From: Hydnum rufescens UP504
Lineage: Eukaryota; Basidiomycota; Agaricomycetes; Cantharellales; Hydnaceae
Assembly: GCA_014904985.1 (NCBI GenBank)
Contig: MU128948.1
Coordinates: 87,174-151,173, forward strand
Direction: 5' to 3'
DNA length: 64,000 nucleotides
Shown: positions 1 through 10,685 of the stretch, one piece after another
Position numbering within the stretch: the first letter of the stretch is position 1
Layout of the letters: each line of letters opens with the position of its first letter
The notes under the pieces: generated by a model
Database searches by the model: none
What the model was told of the DNA's origin: nothing
What the model saw: the letters and a program-made list of their open reading frames with translations, nothing else
Made by a program: the position numbers and the translations under genes

Positions 1-156
1 GAGAACTGTAAGGCCGAGCGGAGTACTGTAGACCGTAACGGGGATCTGGGTGATGCGAATCGTAATAGGGATCCCAGCGCTGCGGACCGTGGTGAGAACT
101 CCCATAGTGTGAATTGTAGTGTGGGCCCGCATGATGCGAATTGTAGTGCGGTGTAA
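1..156 (+). CDS. 3' end of an open frame with 9-residue tandem repeats (partial)
   Basis: Frame 1 is open from the window edge to a TAA at 154-156, giving 51 codons. The translation falls into degenerate units of nine residues (27 bases), for example STVDRNGDL, GDANRNRDP, SAADRGENS, HSVNCSVGP and HDANCSAV, with an Asn or Asp plus Arg or Cys core. The DNA shows the same period, in which GATGCGAAT recurs. The start lies outside the window and I do not recognise a family. It could be the C-terminus of a low-complexity protein, or a decayed minisatellite that is open by chance. Confidence 0.35.
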   Translation, partial: ENCKAERSTVDRNGDLGDANRNRDPSAADRGENSHSVNCSVGPHDANCSAV

Positions 157-984
157 GATAAGACTGCCGGCGGTGGTAACTTCGACCCATCCCACTGCTG
201 CAGAGGTTCCCATGTTATCTGGTAGAAGATGACAGACTGAGTCACTATTATATAGGGAAAACATGGCTGTACCCGTGAACCCCTATCTTGATGTGGACAG
301 CCCTGAGTAATTAACGCAGGCCCCAGTTAGGCGAAGCCGCATCCTCTTTCCTTATACAAGGTTTCTCGTAGAGTAAGTAGATACTGTAGTACCCATCGAG
401 AAAACAGATTCTCGAGTGATTATGTTCACCCCTGGGAACAGGGCACAAGAGTGCCAACTTCAAGCGCTCTAGCTAGTCTGATTGAGTGGAAACAAGATAC
501 GTCTCGAAATTGAATCAATGAATTGTCGCCAATGTCGTGTGGATACCGCCACGGAATCTGCCACTAGCACGTGCTCTACGCGGATGAGTGCAAAGTGCAC
601 GTCAGTCTGAGGTCCTTTGGGCTCTCGGACCATAGGAGAGAGACCAGAGAACATAACTATAAAATCCACAAGTGCAAAGCCACAGACGTCCCCATAGTTA
701 TGTCAAGAACCCTCGCCAGGGCTACTGTACCACCCACAACACACGCGCCAAAGGCTGCACATAGCTGAACGAATCACACACAACACCGTAACCGTAACGT
801 TATAGACCAATAGAAAAGGAGGCAGGAGCCGATGCGCTACTTGCCACAGGGGCCAATCGCGAGATCGGAGCTCCCTCACGTGATCTGAAGCCGTACCTCA
901 GGACCCCGGAGAGCTCATCCCTGAGCTCGCCGGGGTCCTGGAAACGCCGTACACTATTATCATGAAGCATTGCGATACGAGAGA
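157..984. other. Intergenic region upstream of MMM1
   Basis: I see no convincing gene. Short open frames on both strands lack support. A perfect inverted repeat (GACCCCGGAGAGCTC / GAGCTCGCCGGGGTC type) lies near 902-940, just ahead of the MMM1 start, and could be a regulatory or structural element. Confidence 0.4.
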
Positions 985-2140
985 ATGAGTATACTCTCCC
1001 TGACACCAACATTCACCCAGGGTTTCATTCTCGGCCAACTCTCCATATTCTGCTGCTCGCTTTCGTTCTGCAATACCTCTTCCTCGACACGAGTCCTCGA
1101 ACTAGCGAAGCAGAGAGTGCGAAGGAAGATTCCGCACCTTTGGGACATCCCCAAGGTCCCAATGGATTGCGTGTGCATATACCAGACATCCCAGCGATCT
1201 ACACTCCAGATTCTACTGATTTCACGAAGCATCCACAAGAATCTCTTGATTGGTGCAACTTTCTGCTTGCCAATGTGAGGTCCTCCGTAGTAATCTGTTT
1301 ACCTGCGTTCCCCGTTCTCAAGCATATCTTTCGGTCATAAACCAGATAGTTCAGGCATATCGTGCCGATCTCCGGGGGAATCTTTCTGGTCTCCCCGCTG
1401 ATGAAACCGCCCGGAGACGCGTCGAGAAATGGACGCAGCAAACCCTCAATTCCAGCTTCATGGTCTGTCTGCACCAATTTCTCCTTTCAAGATCCGCAAA
1501 TCTTCTCAGATGTATACGGTGGATCCCAGGCTCCGGTAAAGATCCACTCTGTTACGTTGGGAACCTCAGCCCCTCGACTATCAAACGCGCGGGTTGTGAA
1601 ATCTGGGACGTCTACAACCAGTGTGCGTTGATATGATTTTATGTCATTTTGACTCTTACCTGATGAAAATCCAGTGTATCGAATTCGACTTGACATACAC
1701 CGATACACTCTCCATGACGCTTTCGACATCGTTCCTATTCAATCACCCAACGCCTTCATTCGCACGCCTTCCTATCTCGCTTTCGCTGTCGTTGTCCCTC
1801 TTCTCAGCCGTCGTGAGTCCTTTGCTCGGCTTCTACGATCCCCGAATTTTACATCTGTCTGTCCTGTAGATAACACTTACACCCCCCAGCCCCACAAGCC
1901 CCCTCGTTGACACTCTCGCTTCGCTCAGATTTCACTCTCTCACTAACACAATCCTCCCTGATGGGTTCGCGTGCGAAACTCTCCGACGTACCCAAAGTGC
2001 ATCAGATGATAGAGCAACGCTTACGGAATGCCCTGGCAAGTAAGACTGGTTTGTACAGGATTTTATTGCCTGGAATAGGGGTGCATGGAGAAGCCCCCGG
2101 GATGAAGAGACGCGAAGTGGACATCTTTATCGAGTCTTGA
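985..2140 (+). CDS. MMM1: Mmm1, ER-anchored subunit of the ERMES complex
   Basis: Mmm1 is the integral ER-membrane subunit of the ER-mitochondria encounter structure. Its SMP domain carries phospholipids between the two membranes. The N-terminus TPTFTQGFILGQLS followed by a hydrophobic segment ending LQYLFLD is the family signature and membrane anchor. The SMP part shows LGTSAPRLSNARV, FDLTYTDTLSM and SLMGSRAKLSDVPK. I infer introns at 1275-1345, 1463-1529, 1623-1674 and 1813-1869. Two breaks are not explained by splicing: the frame changes near 1045-1049 inside the membrane segment, and one extra C sits in the C-run at 1899-1903. Both sides of each break are well conserved, so I favour sequence errors over a pseudogene. 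The end is the TGA at 2138-2140. Confidence 0.88.
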
Positions 2141-3575
2141 ACTCGTATTCTTACGATCTATCTAAGGGCCGACGAGTCCGCTGGTCGTTTATACGTTTGC
2201 CGCATACTCTTCAAAATCTAATACTGTACGATTCCGATGTACATCAGGGGTGTGGGAGGTGACATGTTGCTTATATACCCTCGTTGGGCTGCCGGCAGGT
2301 GTCCAGGACAGTCTCATACTAAGGAAATATCCACGGTTACGACGCAACAATAACAGGCAATGCAGTGCCCCCGGCAGAGAGCTGAAGAGCGCGGTATGGG
2401 TCTATCGGCGGATGTACTGGTATGCTGCCGAATGATGTCCTAATGCACAGATATGGATGGATGCCCGCGTAGACACACTTTCGTATGAAACTTGCGTCGC
2501 GCCTACGAATTGGGTTGAACGAACCTCTAGCCAACCAAGCAATGGCGCTTCGCTCGAGGCAATGCGCAATGCATTACGCTTCCTCCAGCACTAATCGAGA
2601 GAGGGTCCTGAGACAGCCAAAACCATGTTCGCCGGGGAAATTTATAATACTGATAATGTGGATGCACAGCATCTCCGAAACCAGCTTGCTAAAGATCCGC
2701 ACGAATGTAATCCACCAATCTGCCGAAGGTGCTTCTCCAGGCCCCTGTCTTCCTATGGCTCTGGTGTTGATCCAGGAGCAGCAGTGTCTTCGCCGAAGCG
2801 GACATGGGCATGTCTACCGCATGGCCCTGTCGTCGAGCACGTGAATGACAAAGTTGAAAACAATAGCCCTCACCGCCAGATATTCGAGGATTCTCAATCT
2901 AGACCTAGACTTAAGCTTGCTATGATAACAGACCTCCCCAGGAGTTCAATTAGCTCTTTGAGACGTGGCTGACGGATTTTTCAGACGAGATTTTGACGAA
3001 ACCTAAGTGGTAGTGGCTATCAAGGAGCCTGGGTCAGAATAAAACGGGAACCTCGATGCTCGAATTGGATGCCGACGAGCTGTTGAACAAGACAACAGTG
3101 CCGACGGATGCGGATTGAGATCTGGGGGTTAGTGGGAAGATGCCAGAAACACATGACGGCGAAAACGCTGTCTAAATAAGATCCATGTAACGCAGATCGT
3201 ATTCATGTGTTTCTTACCTCGTAGGGGGACGCCTAGATGCTGAAATCAGAAAGTTCTGGACCTTCTGGTTCCCCTTGTGACAAGGCAAACGCCGGATCAA
3301 TGTTCAATGGGGTTCTGTTCATCATGTCTATCACAAACCCGGCGTCTAATCGGGTCGGTCGCTCAGAAAATTCATTTGTAAATGTTTTCATAAAGTCTGT
3401 CATGATCGGTTATGAAGGACACTCGTCCTGAGCCCCATAGGTTTATGGACAAACTCAGGTTGAGATAACTCATCGATAACTTCTTCATAACCTTCCCATG
3501 GCCAGAGAACGTTATGAAAATATTTATGCATGACTTACGGGGGTTTTGACCAACGTGAGGCCCCCGCTCTCTATC
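2141..3575. other. Intergenic, no recognised gene
   Basis: Open frames at 2625-2972 (+, 115 codons) and around 3237-3431 (+) have no recognisable motif and no clear splice partners. The second could be an upstream exon of the RBR ligase that follows, but I could not join it. AT-rich stretches near 3,480-3,540 may be the RBR promoter. Confidence 0.3.
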
Positions 3576-4841
3576 ATGCTCGGATTCCTCGTCACCACCC
3601 TAAAGTCCTCCAACCTGGCCTCCTTAATGCGACGCGCTCAAGAAATATTTAGGCTTCCCGATATTCCTGTCATTTTACCATCCTTTGGTGACGAGATTTT
3701 AGCTGAGCTCGAGAACAAACTTGCTCAAGTCTCTGTTGGGGAATCAAAATGCGAATCCAATGTCGTAGCCTAAAACCTTCACTTGCGGAATCTGCTTCGA
3801 GTCGTTTTGCGCCCCTTCGTTGATCTCTTCCTCTGTTCCCTCCACTTCCACTTCCACATCCACATCCTCATCGAATGCGTATTTGGATTCACAGTCCCGG
3901 GGTGCTTCAGCTCCCATGTCCGTCAGGTCACTTGTACTGCGTTGAGTGCCTTCGTGGATACCTTCGTGCCTCACTCGATCATGTGCATGAAATAGGAGGA
4001 AAGCACCGTCCGACGACATCTGTCCGATGTCCTGAGTGTCCCTTGTCTCCTCTATCTTCCCGAGGACGCCAGGACCCTGACTCTGAAAATCAAGAGTGCC
4101 ATCCGGAGTGGGGATTCGATGACAACCTTGTGGGCATGATTCTCTGTGACGAGGATCTTCATCGATGGGTAGGTTACGGCCCCCTCATTTCCTCTGGCCA
4201 TGGAATGGTTTTGGCTGATCGTCTTCCTCTCCAGCATATTAAAAGGATCTTGGAGAGTATTCCTCATGTAACTAGATCATTGTTCCTCTCTCTTCTCAGT
4301 GGAAATAATAATGTCTTGTGGATAGATGCGCTGTGCCAATACAGAGTGTGGCGAGCTCATTGAGATCCCTCGAAACGATGACGGCCTCCGGCACACGCAG
4401 GTGGTTGGCAGTTGTCCCATGTGCCATATTTCTATGTGCATTCCCTGCGAGTCTGTTGCACATCCAGGTGCGCAAAGATCATAATCTTTCCGTAGAAATG
4501 CCGTATTCCTTACTCGCCATCCTCCTTGACCAGGAGAGACGTGTGAGACGTATCAGCATAGGCTCACTAGCGACATGGAAGATCAGACGGTACTTTCCCT
4601 TGCTCGATCTCAAGGGTGGCGTAGGTGCTCCAGTTGTGCTGTGAGTGTAATTGGCCCTGGTAGTCTGGGGTCGTCTGCTTAAGGCTTACGGAGACATCTA
4701 CTTCAGGCTTTGATTGAACATTTTGGTGGCTGTAGGCATATGCGTTGCAGGTGTGGTTGGGAATTCTGTTACAAGTGCGGGAATGGTTGGGACAGGGGCA
4801 AGGGACGCTGTGGCGCCACCATTCCTTGCAATATTGCATGA
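3576..4841 (+). CDS. RBR-type (RING1-IBR-RING2) E3 ubiquitin ligase
   Basis: Splicing yields all three zinc modules of an Ariadne-like RBR ligase, which passes ubiquitin through a catalytic cysteine. RING1 begins TCGICFD and continues CPSGHLYCVECLRGYL and VRCPECP. The IBR reads CANTECGELIE, then CPMCHISMCIPCE and HPGETC. The catalytic RING2 reads CSSCA, then GGCRHMRCRCGWEFCYKCG. Inferred introns are 3729-3768 (short, less certain), 3801-3894, 4268-4325, 4468-4533 and 4641-4706; all except the first rest on phase and domain continuity. Within RING2 the residue before HM is R, and the usual active-site Cys region is GGCRHMRC. The protein stops about 20 residues after RING2. The ATG at 3576 is the first in frame, but upstream exons are possible. 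Confidence 0.82.
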
Positions 4842-6117
4842 CCTCGCTCAGATCAGACCGTCTGACCTGGTACCCCAGATCCGGTCTTCTGATTCCAGCA
4901 CGTGAAGGGTCAATTCGGAATGCAACCAATCAGATTAATGCTATGTAATATGATCAGTACCATTGACCACGGTCCATCCTGCGACACTCGCCAAGGTGGG
5001 ATCCAGCTCAAGATTGGCCTGTCGTGTCATTAGGTCTTCAGCCTCCACCTCAGTAGTAGTATATTGCTCCCCTGAAACCAATGTTCCATGAATCATCCAA
5101 TCTCAGATTGAAAACCTCATTGAGAGTCCACTTCCGCCCATTGATTGACACTCGCTAGGGGGGTTGTGCATCAGTTACTTTGAGAACACACCTGGGATCA
5201 AAATTACCACCTGATAATGCTGTGGTGCAGTGTTGTTGGATATGGATGAGACATCAACATCACTCTCTAAGTCCGCAAGCAACACATTTCTCATTACAAT
5301 ATAGCCACCATCTGTCTCCTGTGAAGTCCCATGAGCATCCTCAAGGTCCAACTGTGTACCACTAGGATCACTGTCTATGGTCGAGATGGGAATCCCAAAG
5401 GATTGCTTTGCCCGCTTTCATCCATGTTCCTCTTCCGCATATTGGCACTGCAAGTCGAGGCTGGGGTAGGTGCCATGACCATTTTCTGAATCAACATTCG
5501 GTTCCGTCCCACAATCCTCATACTTCCGTCTCACTGAAAATCACTTAGTTGCGGCCGATGAGCATACAAATACATACAGCACACAAGCATTACATTTTTC
5601 AATAGGGTGGGTCTTGTTTGCTTCATAGTATTCCTTGAGTTTTGCAAAATGAGTCCAGAAGGGGCTGGGATTGCCCATTGAGCGTGCGGCTGAGAACACC
5701 AACGAAGTTTGTTTTGACAGGTAATTCACACTTTCCCGTGACACTGCCGCTGTTCGTCCGCCACTCCTTGGTGGATTCAGAACTCTCATAATCCTTCAAG
5801 TGAGTACATAGGAGAAATCCAGCACATAAGTAAGAGAAAACACGCACAATATGTATGTGCATCACAGAGGATTATTAGGATGAAATCATTGACCCCTTCG
5901 TGACCTGTTGACCGTGACAATTGAGCGGGTCACAAAGGTCAGACCGGCCCGAAGTCAGACCTTTCGCTTTAGGTCATGCAACATTGATTCCTTGTGGTTT
6001 GTGCCCTCCCGGTGTATAACAACCTCTGTATTCTGTAATTAGTAATATTAACTATGCTGTGCTAAGGTCATGTGCCCATTGCCTTCCAAGGCTTTCCGAG
6101 GTGGCGTACACAGCGTC
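4842..6117. other. Intergenic, no recognised gene
   Basis: No open frame here shows a family motif. A stretch near 5,905-5,990 contains several TGACC/GGTCA words (GTGACC, GGTCACAAAGGTCAGACC) resembling the repeats inside the MITE described at 35.7 kb, possibly a decayed relative. Confidence 0.3.
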
Positions 6118-6128
6118 GATTATATAAT
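6118..6128 (+). promoter_or_regulatory. TATA-like box of the WW-domain gene
   Basis: ATTATATAATAC lies about 95-100 bases before the ATG at 6221. A second AT element (TTTATAAACC) lies near 6160. The spacing suits a fungal core promoter; this is inferred from sequence only. Confidence 0.45.
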
Positions 6129-6220
6129 ACAATGCAGTGAGCAATACTGCGCTTTCCGCTTTATAAACCATCCAATACTTCCCTCGCAGAACTCTGTGCA
6201 ACGAACCAAAGCCCCGAGCC

Positions 6221-7266
6221 ATGGACATCTCTCCAAAAATGACTGAGACAGTCATACCACAATCCACTGGTGCTAGCGTTGCCGAAGCTGCGGCAGCCGG
6301 ACAGCAAGCTTTCGTTCCTCCCCAAGGTCCACCTCCGGCTTACGATGAGCGCGAGCTCCCTGCAGGATGGACCGAGAGTTCGATCCAAAGGTATGCCCTG
6401 CTCCCTTGATCTCTACCATGTTCTCCGGAGCGACCGATCAATAATCTGACGATGCTCGAATCCGATTCAAGACGAACCGTCACTTCTACGTCGACACACT
6501 CGCCAAACCTCCCAGGAGTGTATGGGTGCATCCACTAGGGATTCTGGCCCAGCATGTCGACCAACAACACGGTGGGAACGAGGACGAGGACGATGATGAT
6601 GATGACCGCCCTGAGGAGCCCATTCCCGAGCGTCCCGCAACACTCTCCCCAAAGAAGAGGGAATCCAGTACATCATCGTATCCTGCCGACGTTAAGCGCC
6701 GACCGGACGAGGAGTACCGCGATGTCAGCGCACCCTCCGTCGTGGGACCGTCATCTTCGTCCTCCCCAGCTTCTGGCCCCGTCGTCCCGTGGTGTTGGGC
6801 AGCCGCCAGAAGCGCGGCTTGATCGGCAGGCTGAGAGACGGTGTATTCGGGTCTAAGGAGGAACGCAAAACCCGGCGCGCACTACGGAAGGCTCGACATC
6901 GCGAGGAAGAGCGTCTGTACATGGAAAGGCGTAACGCTTTGATGGCCCAGAGGCAAAGAGAGCTCGAAGCGGAGCGCGAGGCGTACAGGCGCTCCGGGGG
7001 CCAGTACGGACAATCTGGGTATTACGGAGGAGGACAGTATGGATATTGCGCTCCGAGTCCGAATGCGTATGGTGGACCGGCGTATAATAATCAATATGGG
7101 TACGGCCCATCTGACCCGTATTACAATCGTCGCCGTGGTGGTGGCGGACTAGGATTACCGCTATTGGGTGGTCTTCTCGGTGGAATGTTACTAGGTGTGG
7201 CACTTTCTTTTTCCCGTTATTTTGGACTGTTTATTCATTTATTCTGCAGGTGATCTTCTGTTCTAA
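6221..7266 (+). CDS. WW-domain protein with Gly/Tyr-rich tail
   Basis: The N-terminal region is Ala/Pro-rich (VPPQGPPPAYDE) and is followed by a WW domain: LPAGWTESS at the end of exon 1, then NRHFYVDTLAKPPRSVWVHP. WW domains bind proline-rich ligands. The middle is an acidic run (EDEDDDDDD) and a charged coiled region (RQKRGLIGRL to REAYRR). The tail is rich in Gly and Tyr and ends LLGGLLGGMLLGDLLF. Phase-consistent introns are 6714-6769 and 7195-7249. The last one restores the GDLLF ending, with a stop at 7264-7266. The first intron (about 6388-6471) leaves the frame off by one base, probably an indel. The protein resembles a widespread basidiomycete family of unknown role. Confidence 0.72.
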
Positions 7267-9470
7267 GTGCTTCTGTTCATCCTTCCTTGAACTTTTCCCT
7301 TCCCTACTCATGTCCTGTAGCTTTCAAATCCTGTACACACATCGTGTATTTATTCTCCCAGATCTACAGATTGTCATTTTCAAACCAAGACGGAGGCTGA
7401 GCGGCCTCAGCTGATGCATGCTACAGCTTCAAGTGAAGCCACATCACTGCCGGCATGGGGAAAGATAGATCTAGGAGCATCAGACCTATTGACTGACCAA
7501 CCCAGGCATTAATGCCCTACCCAATCCAGCACATGCTGCTGGCCTACGCCCGCCCCCTCTCACCTACGCCGCAAGGTTGATTGGGGAGGGAGGGAGCGCG
7601 GCGAGGCTGTACTCGGTAACGAAATTTCAGTGTGGGGGGCACTGTCCATCAGGCCACCGAAATGATGACAAATACTAGCCCGGTTCGCAACGCCACATAG
7701 CCGCCTGTGGTACTGTAGTAGATGTATAGTTGCGAAAGACTGCCACGCCCCGCCTCCCTGTCACTACAGTGCTGTCAGGATTTTTTAAGGATGGATCATG
7801 TCAGGCTAATGGGACACGTACGATTGCACACGGATCATTTCTTCTCATGCGATTTGAGCATGTCATGTCCTGGGTTTACGGTAGCGGTTACCCTAATTAA
7901 TCTCCTCAACGGTGTCATATTTTGGGTGTACTGACATTTTTAGCGTCAACTGGAAACAATTACCCGCAAGAGAGAATGGCACCCCGAATTAAGGTTGGTC
8001 CCGCAGTTTAATTCACACAGCGAGTGAACGTACCATCTTGTCCATAAGAAGCTCCGTGCGCTAGTAATCCTTGGGTGAGACAGTAACGTCTTCCCACGGT
8101 TTACGGACTAATCCCTATGAGACGCACAATTAGCGGCCCGAATGTATCTCGGATCGGAAGATAAAACATCATGGGGTACCCTGGACCATCCCCAGGAGTG
8201 TACCCTGCAGGCGATTGAACCGCAGGGTATTCGATAGATATCTACAATATCTGATCGTTCAAGTTTGTCTTGTCTATTTGCGAAGATCCATCGTCAGGGA
8301 GTAGGTGGGTACGTATCAATGGTCCTCACGTCATTGACCTGAGGCGATATTGACGATGATTTATAGACGCATGTTAAAAGTAGGTGATGCAACCATACAT
8401 GCAGGGGTAAGGTAATTGTGATGGACTCTCCCATTATCACAAAATTCGTAAACGCGCTCGATCTAGAGGTGTATCAAGTAATTAGAATGGTGGGGGGGAT
8501 AGCAACTCACACCATCTCAAAACCCAGATCTCCCCCTCTGCACAAATTTTCGCAAACGATATGATTTATGGCCTGTTCTTACCACAACATGACCTGGGAA
8601 ACATCGACCCTGAGATCCCGACACTGCCCATATACGTCGTCACTTAAGATGACAATACGCCTCAAGGACTACGCACATGAACCATGCATAAGGGAGCATC
8701 GCACGGCTGTGTCCAGTGGCCTGGGCAGCCCATGCCGAAGCCCCTAAGCCAAATGGGATCCTGAGCAGTGTTACCAATGCTTCAAACTGGTGTACCCAGA
8801 ACATATCTGTCTGCTCACCCAGTTCTATATGAAGGGCAACGCGCACAAAGATCTTGGGGCGAAAGTCTCTTTATCGAAAGAGGCGATAGAGGGAGTACAG
8901 AACGAAGTCAGGGGAGATGAAGAGAGATGGGAAACGGTCGTGATGGAAACCAAAGATCGCCCGCCTAAAGGTTCAAAGCAGGCTTGAACAGACCAGGCTA
9001 AAATGGAAAAGGACAAGCACAACGGGGAACTCGGTGGGACAATGTGAGAATGGGAAGGGAAGTAATACAACTGTGAGGGAACGATCGAAGTCGGGACTTC
9101 GCCAGAGCATTATGATCGTAGAAATGAAGCCGCGTCTTGGCCGTGATTCGACCGATCGTGAAGAAACACAGGGCATGGGAATACGGGTGAAAGGTCGTTA
9201 CACCGACGGAATAAGGATCCAGAAGACTGAAAAATTCGACAACAAATACAGAGAAATAGAGAATAGAGGCGAATTCCCAAAGACAGTACTGGAATCAGAG
9301 ATGCATGTCCAGTGACACGTCTCCAAGTCACGGCCGAGAGAAGAGGCGGGAGAATCCTTAAAAATTGCATGTCATGTGAAGAGGAGTGCCCGGACTTGAC
9401 CAACGGAGTGCTGTATCATGCTGATTTTAGCATCCGTGGGTAGCTGATCGGAAATTCGTCAGATCGACAG
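7267..9470. other. Intergenic, no recognised gene
   Basis: This 2.2-kb stretch holds only short unsupported frames. A short inverted repeat (CTGTAGTA ... CACTACAG, about 7,695-7,770) resembles the ends of the TA-flanked MITE seen elsewhere in the window, but the body is missing. A purine-rich segment covers 8,870-9,300. Confidence 0.35.
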
Positions 9471-10370
9471 TCACAGAATGGGAGGCAAAAAAGGGACCTG
9501 GATAAACTCGCGCATCTGTTGAGCCTGAGAAGGGGAAAATCTATGGTCACTTGCGATTTTAGCCATCCAATCCCGCATTTCAGGGGTGATGGCGATGGGA
9601 GATGATGTTTTTGGGATCAGATTAGGCGCTGTGAATGGGTTGGGACACGTGAACCAATGCAAATTGGAAGGCTGGGGCAAATTATTATGCGTACCAAGAT
9701 CCTCAGGTCTGATGGGAGGCTTGAGAGCCATGGAGGAAGGTGCGAAGACATGACTCGGTATCGTGGTGGGAGGAGGGGTGGTAGCTTCTTGGGTCGCTTG
9801 GACAATCGCTCGGGCAGCCCTCTCTTTGTCCCTTAGCGCTTTCGCCTTTGCCATGGCCCGTGATCGCACCACCATGTGGTCTTCATCGGAATCGTCCACG
9901 TCCCCGATTACGGTGACATCTGACATGGCAGTGGAAGTTGACGACTTTCCAGAACGACGAGTGGGTCGTCGTTTAGGGGGTGCATCGACAGAGAGCATCT
10001 CTCCCTTCTGAACAAATTCAAAGAATCCTTGTTGCCATTGTCCTACGCGGACAGGGATCTCCTCGGTCCTGCGACGGTATTCCAAGTCCTTGAGTTGGTC
10101 TGGGGTCATCCAGGAAGTGTCTTTGGCGGCTTCAGAGCCCCAGTCGGGTTGGCCCAGCTCCCATGGGTCGTCTTTCTCAGCCTCCACGCGTTTGACATGT
10201 CCTGGTGACTTTTCATGAGCCAATGCCGCTTTGTCGGTTTTGAATGTGTTTCGGGTGCCATCTGATGATTCAGGACAAAGTCTGCACGCATAGCGCCCCG
10301 CCGAAGTGCGTACAAAATGATCGGGGGCTGTGAAGTTTGGAACGACAGTGGAACCCTTTGGGTGGATCAT
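9471..10370 (-). CDS. Single-exon protein with a C2H2-like zinc finger
   Basis: This is a 299-residue uninterrupted frame with a true ATG at 10370. Residues about 28-60 read YACRLCPESSDG to ALAHEKSPGHVKRV, a Cys-x2-Cys ... His-x5-His arrangement like a U1/matrin-type finger. After it come a Trp-rich segment (WELGQPDWG, VGQWQQGFFEF), a basic-acidic stretch (PPKRRPTRRSGK, DVDDSDEDH), and an Ala/Lys helix (RAMAKAKALRDKERAARA). The C-terminus has RDWMAKIASDHRFSPSQAQQ. I do not recognise a named family; it looks like a fungal nuclear protein of unknown role. It is divergent from the m-AAA protease gene, with 315 bases between the ATGs. Confidence 0.68.
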   Translation of the reverse strand: MIHPKGSTVVPNFTAPDHFVRTSAGRYACRLCPESSDGTRNTFKTDKAALAHEKSPGHVKRVEAEKDDPWELGQPDWGSEAAKDTSWMTPDQLKDLEYRRRTEEIPVRVGQWQQGFFEFVQKGEMLSVDAPPKRRPTRRSGKSSTSTAMSDVTVIGDVDDSDEDHMVVRSRAMAKAKALRDKERAARAIVQATQEATTPPPTTIPSHVFAPSSMALKPPIRPEDLGTHNNLPQPSNLHWFTCPNPFTAPNLIPKTSSPIAITPEMRDWMAKIASDHRFSPSQAQQMREFIQVPFLPPIL

Positions 10371-10685
10371 TTACGACAGTTGATCTGGGTAAACTGATCG
10401 ACGATTGTGCTTTGACGTCGGGCGAGTGGAAAGGTAGAAATAAGCAAAATCGCTCCCTAGAAAATATTAAACAGAGGGAGAGTGTCAATCAGGTGTACGC
10501 CAAGATTCCCACAACTGACAGCGCACGGACGACACCACAAAGTGGCCCGCTGCTCAGCCTCCGTTGATGTGGCTTCTCGGCAGTTTCCACGATTACTCAA
10601 TTCTGCAATACAGTCCCTCTTTCTGTCTTTGGTCGTCCCTCAAGTCTTCACGAGTTCTCTGACGATTGCGAGCAGATCGACGCAC
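10371..10685. promoter_or_regulatory. Shared divergent promoter region (zinc-finger gene / m-AAA protease)
   Basis: These 315 bases separate two ATGs on opposite strands. A TGACGTC CRE/ATF-like core occurs near 10,412 (TTTGACGTCGGG). No other motif is clear. Confidence 0.4.

Noticed and set aside
2625..2972. 115-codon frame on the + strand with an ATG
   Set aside because: No motif, no hydrophobic pattern, and no splice partners; frames of this length arise by chance in 64 kb.
5905..5990. GGTCA/TGACC cluster as a MITE copy
   Set aside because: No recognisable ends or body; too short to separate from chance.
6554..6856. 100-codon frame overlapping the WW gene
   Set aside because: It is a shadow of the acidic coding run in another frame (Met/Thr/Arg repeats).
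7695..7770. CTGTAGTA...CACTACAG as a solo MITE
   Set aside because: Only seven or eight bases pair and the interior is unrelated to the family.
9034..9315. 93-codon charged frame on the + strand
   Set aside because: It follows a purine-rich tract, which yields long Lys/Arg/Glu frames without selection.
10482..10685. Upstream extension of the m-AAA frame
   Set aside because: The extension starts in promoter sequence; the ATG at 10686 begins a proper mitochondrial presequence.
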